Of a DNA stretch of 64,000 nucleotides, positions 60,383-64,000 are shown piece after piece. Within the stretch, counting starts at the first letter, position 1, and each line of letters starts with the position of its first letter. This stretch comes from Mesorhizobium escarrei (GTDB taxonomy: Bacteria; Pseudomonadota; Alphaproteobacteria; Rhizobiales; Rhizobiaceae). The notes below the pieces were generated by a model that was not told the DNA's origin, searched no databases, and saw only the letters and a program-made list of their open reading frames with translations. The stretch lies in the NCBI RefSeq assembly GCF_935825525.1, contig NZ_CAKXZT010000160.1:62001-126000 (forward strand), written 5' to 3'. The position numbers were made by a program, and so were the translations under genes.

Positions 60383-61705
60383 ATGCCAAACGTATCATTC
60401 CACGACCTGAGCCAACTCGACGCCGCCAGTCGTGCGGCATTGATGCGGCGCTCAGAGACCGATCTCTCCGGCTTTATGGAGAAGGCCGTACCGATCATCG
60501 AGGCGGTCCGAACAGAAGGCGACGCCGCGCTCGTTCGCTTCGCCCGCGACTTCGACAAGGCAGATCTCGACGCCGCGCGGCTGAAGGTCAGCCCCGCAGA
60601 GTTCGACGCCGCCTTCGGCATTGTCGACGAGGACGTGATCGCCGCCATTCGCTTCGGCATCGACAACATCCGGCATTTCCACGAAGAGCAGAAACCGGAA
60701 GCGATGTGGCTTAAGGAAATGCGGCCCGGCGCCTTTGCCGGCGACCGCTTTACGCCGATCCGCTCGGTGGCGCTCTATGTCCCGCGCGGCAAAGGGGCAT
60801 TCCCTTCGGTGACAATGATGACCGCAGTGCCCGCAGTCGTGGCGGGCGTCCCGGAGCTTGCCATCGTCACGCCGCCGGCGCCCGATGGTTCGGTGGACGC
60901 AGCGACGCTGGTTGCGGCGCGCCTCGCCGGCGTCGAAACGGTCTACAAATGCGGCGGCGCGCAGGCGGTCGCCGCGGTCGCCTACGGCACAGAGACGATC
61001 AAGGCCGCGCTCAAGATCGTCGGTCCAGGCAGCCCCTGGGTGGTTGCCGCCAAGCGGCTGCTTGCCGGCGTCATCGATCCCGGCCTTCCCGCCGGTCCGT
61101 CCGAAGCGATCATCCTCGCCGACGATAGCGTGCATGGCGGGCTGGCCGCGCTCGACCTCCTGATCGAGGCGGAGCACGGGCCGGACTCATCGGCCTATCT
61201 GGTGACCCACAGCCGCCGCGTGGCGGAGGAGGCACTGGCGGCGCTGCCGGAGCACTGGGCGCGCATGACCGAGCAACGGGTCGCGTTCTCCACCGCGGTG
61301 CTGACCGGCGCCTGTGGCGGCATCGTGCTGACGGCCTCGATCGAGGAGAGCTACCGCTTCATCAACGACTACGCACCGGAGCATCTGGAGATTCTCTCCA
61401 CCGACCCCTTCGCCCACCTTGGCCACATCACCGAAGCTGCCGAGATCCTGATGGGGCCGCATACGCCGGTCTCGATCGGCAATTTCGGGCTGGGCCCCAA
61501 CGCCGTGCTGCCGACCAGCCGCTGGGCGCGTACCTGTGGACCGCTCTCGGTCACGGATTTCGTCAAGCGTTCTTCCATCGGCTACGTGACGGCCGCGGCC
61601 TATCCGGAATTCGCGCGTCATGCCCGCACACTTGCCCGCTATGAAGGCTTCTCCTCGCATGAACACGCCGTTTCCGACGTGCGCGACCGATATCTGGCGC
61701 GGTAA
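60383..61705 (+). CDS. HisD-like dehydrogenase, not histidine biosynthesis
   Basis: 440 residues from the ATG at 60383, with AAAGGAAA upstream. The frame is open from 60053 inside the permease gene. Length and motifs are those of histidinol dehydrogenase (VALYVPRGKGAFPSVTMM, YKCGGAQAVAAVAYGT, PAGPSEAIILAD, DYAPEHLEIL). Differences at the active site: LIEAEHGPDS has Glu where HisD has a zinc-ligand Gln, and SIGNFGLGPNAVLPT has Asn and Ala where HisD has Asp and His in GDYxSGxNHVLPT. It is in a transporter/alcohol-dehydrogenase operon, so it is more likely a catabolic oxidase of a primary alcohol, such as the HpsN group acting on dihydroxypropanesulfonate. Confidence 0.85.
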   Translation: MPNVSFHDLSQLDAASRAALMRRSETDLSGFMEKAVPIIEAVRTEGDAALVRFARDFDKADLDAARLKVSPAEFDAAFGIVDEDVIAAIRFGIDNIRHFHEEQKPEAMWLKEMRPGAFAGDRFTPIRSVALYVPRGKGAFPSVTMMTAVPAVVAGVPELAIVTPPAPDGSVDAATLVAARLAGVETVYKCGGAQAVAAVAYGTETIKAALKIVGPGSPWVVAAKRLLAGVIDPGLPAGPSEAIILADDSVHGGLAALDLLIEAEHGPDSSAYLVTHSRRVAEEALAALPEHWARMTEQRVAFSTAVLTGACGGIVLTASIEESYRFINDYAPEHLEILSTDPFAHLGHITEAAEILMGPHTPVSIGNFGLGPNAVLPTSRWARTCGPLSVTDFVKRSSIGYVTAAAYPEFARHARTLARYEGFSSHEHAVSDVRDRYLAR

Positions 61706-61706
61706 G

Positions 61707-62729
61707 ATGATGAAGGCGGCCAGACTCTATGCAGCGGGCGATTTGCGGGTCGAGGATGTGCCGTCTCCCGGCGAACCAGCGCCTGGCTGGGTACGGCTCA
61801 GGGTGACGGCCGCCGGCATTTGCGGCTCCGACCTCCACAACTTCCGCACCGGTCAGTGGATCAGCCGCGCGCCGAGCGTCGCCGGGCATGAGTTCGCCGG
61901 CGAGGTGATCGCCGTGGGGGCCGGCGTGTCCCAGTTTGCGCTCGGAGACCGGGTCGTGGCCGATTCGCGCTTCTGGTGCGGCGAGTGTCCTGCCTGCCGG
62001 GCCGGCCTGCACAATGTGTGTGCCAGACTGGGCTTTGTAGGCGAGGTCTGCGACGGCGGCTTCGCGGAAGAGACGCAGCTGCCGGCGCGGCTGCTTGTGC
62101 GCCACGACCCCACGCTCGATTCCGCGATCGCCGCCATGGCGGAGCCGCTGGCGGTCGCCCTACACGCAGCGCGGCGGCTGGCGGCGCCGGCCGCAGCGCC
62201 GGTGCTTATTGCTGGTTGCGGCCCGATCGGCGGATTGGCGGCACTCCTCCTGTTGCGGCCGGGCGAGAGACAGGTCCTCGTCGCCGACCGCAATGCGGCG
62301 CGCGCGGAGCTTGTGGCCAAGGTGAGCGGCGCGACCGTCGTCGACCTCGACGCCCTGCCCTGTGATCCCAATCTGCGCCATGCCCCCAATCTGCGCCATG
62401 CCATCGACGCAACGGGCAGCGTGGCGGTGATGGCGCGGCTGCTCGATGTTTTGGCCGGCGGCGGCACGCTGGCGCTGGTCGGCATTTCGCATGGCCGCCT
62501 CGACCTCGACCCCAACTTGCTGGTCGAGCGCGAAATCGCGCTTGTCGGCTGCCACGCCTTCGCCGACGAGCTTGCGCCGGCCGTCGCGATGCTTGGCGAT
62601 CTCGCGCCCGCGCTGTCGCGCTTCGTGTCCGACGAGATCGCGATCGGTGAGATTCCCGCCGCCTACCAGCGCCTGATCGCCGGCGCGAGCGGCGGGTTGA
62701 AGACCATCGTCCGAATGGAGAGAGGATGA
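61707..62729 (+). CDS. zinc-dependent alcohol dehydrogenase (MDR family)
   Basis: About 340 residues, starting one base after the HisD-like stop codon. ICGSDLHNFRTGQW and AGHEFAGEVIAVGAGV carry the catalytic zinc ligands (Cys and His-Glu). FWCGECPACRAGLHNVCARLG carries the four Cys of the structural zinc. A Rossmann domain (VLIAGCGPIGGLAALLLL) follows. It probably oxidises a secondary alcohol in the same substrate pathway. At 62367-62402 an exact 18-base tandem duplication adds a six-residue repeat (NLRHAP twice) in a surface loop before DATGSVAV. The stop overlaps the GntR start by four bases (ATGA). Confidence 0.88.
   Translation: MMKAARLYAAGDLRVEDVPSPGEPAPGWVRLRVTAAGICGSDLHNFRTGQWISRAPSVAGHEFAGEVIAVGAGVSQFALGDRVVADSRFWCGECPACRAGLHNVCARLGFVGEVCDGGFAEETQLPARLLVRHDPTLDSAIAAMAEPLAVALHAARRLAAPAAAPVLIAGCGPIGGLAALLLLRPGERQVLVADRNAARAELVAKVSGATVVDLDALPCDPNLRHAPNLRHAIDATGSVAVMARLLDVLAGGGTLALVGISHGRLDLDPNLLVEREIALVGCHAFADELAPAVAMLGDLAPALSRFVSDEIAIGEIPAAYQRLIAGASGGLKTIVRMERG
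62367..62402 (+). repeat. 18-bp in-frame tandem duplication inside the dehydrogenase gene
   Basis: CCCAATCTGCGCCATGCC occurs twice without a mismatch and in frame. It adds six residues between the cofactor-binding strand region and the next strand, and may be a recent slippage event. It does not break the frame. Confidence 0.9.
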
Positions 62730-63460
62730 TCAGGCTTACCGAAACCGCCGGGCCGCTCTACGAAAAGGTCAAGGACTACGTGCTTGGCAATATCGGCAGC
62801 GGCAACTGGCCAAAGGACCGCAGGCTGCCTTCCGAAAACGAGTTGGTCAGCACGCTCGGCGTCTCGAGGATGACGGTGCACCGGGCGCTGAGGGAACTGA
62901 CCTCGGAAGGCCACCTCCTGCGCATCCAGGGCGTAGGCACCTTTGTGGCGCCGCCAAAACCGCAATCGGCCCTCATCGAAATCAGGAACATCGCCGGCGA
63001 GATCGCCGCGCGCGGCGCACGCCACAGGGCCGAGGTCGTCGTCCTCGAGAAGATCCGCAATCCGGCGCTGGACCTCGTCGTCGCCTTCGAGTTCACGCGC
63101 CGCAGACCGGTCGCCCATTCAATCATCGTGCATTTCGAGGACGATGTGCCCGTCCAGCTTGAGGAACGCTTTGTCAATCCGGCGCTCGCACCGGACTACC
63201 ATCGGCAAGATTTCGTGGCGACCACCACCTACGACTATTTGCAGCGGGCGACGCCGCTGACGGAAGTGGAGCATGTGATCTCGGCCGTCGCCGCAGAAGA
63301 GATGGCGGCCCGCCATTTGATGATCCGACCAGGCGACCCCTGCCTGCTCTTGCATCGGCGGACGTGGTCGGGCGCGGCCGTCGCCACCGTCAACAAGCTT
63401 ACCTATGTCGGCAGCCGCTATTCGCTGGGCAGCCGCTACGCGCCCTCACCCGCCGCATGA
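62726..63460 (+). CDS. GntR family regulator, HutC subfamily
   Basis: 244 residues. An N-terminal winged helix (LYEKVKDYVLGNIGSGNW, then LPSENELVSTLGVSRMTVHRALRELTSEG and IQGVGTFVA) is followed by a UTRA ligand-binding domain from about residue 90 (IAGEIAARGARHRAEVV, YDYLQRATPLTEVEHVISAV). HutC-type proteins are repressors that sense a pathway metabolite. The start overlaps the dehydrogenase stop (ATGA), making it the last gene of the operon it probably controls. Two GTMTAKAC sites, at 55287 and 56191, are candidate operators. Confidence 0.9.
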   Translation: MIRLTETAGPLYEKVKDYVLGNIGSGNWPKDRRLPSENELVSTLGVSRMTVHRALRELTSEGHLLRIQGVGTFVAPPKPQSALIEIRNIAGEIAARGARHRAEVVVLEKIRNPALDLVVAFEFTRRRPVAHSIIVHFEDDVPVQLEERFVNPALAPDYHRQDFVATTTYDYLQRATPLTEVEHVISAVAAEEMAARHLMIRPGDPCLLLHRRTWSGAAVATVNKLTYVGSRYSLGSRYAPSPAA

Positions 63461-63631
63461 GCAGCGAGCCAAGCAGGGCGGGCGGCGCGATCGGCCCAAC
63501 CGGCTGCCTTGATAGGCAATCAGGTCTACCTGCGCCGCCGTTTTCTTGTTGACGCCGACCAGATCAGGTTCGGGTCAAGCCTGGCCGCCGGTCAAGTTGC
63601 ACCGGAGCGGCCAGACTGATTGGCCGACCGT
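63461..63631. other. convergent intergenic region
   Basis: 171 bases between the GntR gene and the convergent permease gene. A GC-rich tract with several short inverted repeats (for example GGCGGGCGGCGCG) is seen, but no clear terminator with a U-tract. Confidence 0.35.
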
Positions 63632-64000
63632 TCAAACCAACCCGGGGACCACGAAAACCAGCCAGGCGATGACGGGGCCGATGATGGCGATGAGCGCGCT
63701 GTAGATCAGCAAGGTCTTCAGCACGCCTTCGCGCTCTGCTTCCTGGGCATTGGCGACGACCAGCGCGCCGTTGGTCGAAAACGGACTGGTGTCGACGATG
63801 GTGGTGGAGATCGCGATCGCGGCGACCACGCCTATGGCACTGATCTGTCCCTGTAGAAGGAAGGGCACGGCCAGCGGAATGATGGCTCCCAGCAATGCCG
63901 TGGACGAGGCGAATGCCGATACGATGGCGCCGGTGAAGCAGAGGAGGAGTGCGACCAGCAGCGGCATGCCCAGGCTCGAAATGCCTTGGGCGACGTAGTC
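63632..64000 (-). CDS. ion-transporter-superfamily permease, C-terminal part (cut by window end)
   Basis: Open to the right edge, so the 5' part is missing. The visible 122 residues have three or four hydrophobic helices (MPLLVALLLCFTGAIVSAF, LLGAIIPLAVPFLLQGQI, VAAIAISTTIVDTSPFSTNG and LLIYSALIAIIGPVIAWLVF). The STTIVDTSPFSTNGALVVAN stretch resembles the C-terminal substrate helix-loop of SLC13/CitT/ArsB-type secondary transporters. The direction is opposite to the catabolic operon, so it need not be functionally linked, although an anion permease would suit a carboxylate or sulfonate product. Confidence 0.65.
   Translation of the reverse strand, partial: DYVAQGISSLGMPLLVALLLCFTGAIVSAFASSTALLGAIIPLAVPFLLQGQISAIGVVAAIAISTTIVDTSPFSTNGALVVANAQEAEREGVLKTLLIYSALIAIIGPVIAWLVFVVPGLV

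Noticed and set aside
60383..61705. annotation as biosynthetic histidinol dehydrogenase
   Set aside because: The context is an importer and regulator operon, and key zinc/substrate residues differ from those of the histidine enzyme.
1..64000. rRNA, tRNA or riboswitch genes
   Set aside because: I looked through the intergenic gaps for cloverleaf or conserved aptamer patterns and saw none. A covariance-model search would be needed to be sure.

Overview
The window reads as chromosome of a GC-rich alphaproteobacterium of the order Hyphomicrobiales (Rhizobiales). A Mesorhizobium-like organism is my best guess. The support is rhizobial-type exopolysaccharide genes (ExoF-, ExoY- and ExoP/Wzz-like), two copies of an imperfect palindromic intergenic repeat of the kind scattered through rhizobial genomes, decayed insertion sequences, and a polyamine-type ABC/HisD-like/GntR catabolic operon. 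I saw no rRNA, tRNA or CRISPR array. All family calls come from reading motifs, not from database searches.

Layout. (1) 0.5-20 kb, surface polysaccharide locus A: Wzx-like flippase, several glycosyltransferases, FkbM methyltransferase, a LamG-like multidomain protein, an FG-GAP/VCBS-repeat lipoprotein, a PIG-L deacetylase, a CDP-sugar branch (RfbF, SDR, three related zinc-finger plus SAM methyltransferases) and an ExoF-like export protein. (2) 20.3-27.3 kb, a decaprenylphosphoryl-D-arabinose-type module: HAD-UbiA fusion, GtrA, DprE1-like, DprE2-like and FkbM genes in one operon, divergent from a GT-C membrane glycosyltransferase. A 62-bp tandem repeat lies between the two. (3) 27.6-30.55 kb: a second FG-GAP lipoprotein and nested remnants of IS630, ISAs1 and IS66 elements. 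(4) 30.6-37.6 kb: polymerase (Wzy-like), ExoY-like priming transferase, Wzz/BY-kinase-like protein with altered nucleotide-binding motifs, a LuxR-type regulator with a degenerate receiver, and a Crp/Fnr regulator. (5) 39-53 kb, locus B: glycosyltransferases, two sulfotransferases, an asparagine synthase-like amidotransferase, three tandem GT-B paralogues, an MsbA-like exporter, GSCFA and TylF proteins. (6) 53.4-54.8 kb: a LapG-like periplasmic protease and a small secreted protein. (7) 55.3-63.5 kb, a catabolic operon: SDR, ABC importer (ATPase, Tat-exported binding protein, two permeases), HisD-like dehydrogenase, zinc alcohol dehydrogenase and GntR/HutC regulator, with two GTMTAKAC operator-like sites. 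The window ends inside an ion-transporter-type permease gene.

How the parts fit: regions 1, 2 and 4 look like one Wzx/Wzy-type polysaccharide system (priming by the ExoY-like protein, assembly by the glycosyltransferases, flipping by Wzx, polymerisation by Wzy, length control and export by the Wzz- and ExoF-like proteins), with methylated, CDP-activated and possibly D-arabinofuranosyl sugars. Region 5 would supply a separate, perhaps sulfated and amidated, glycan exported by an ABC transporter. Region 7 is unrelated to polysaccharide and probably takes up and oxidises a small polyol or sulfonate.
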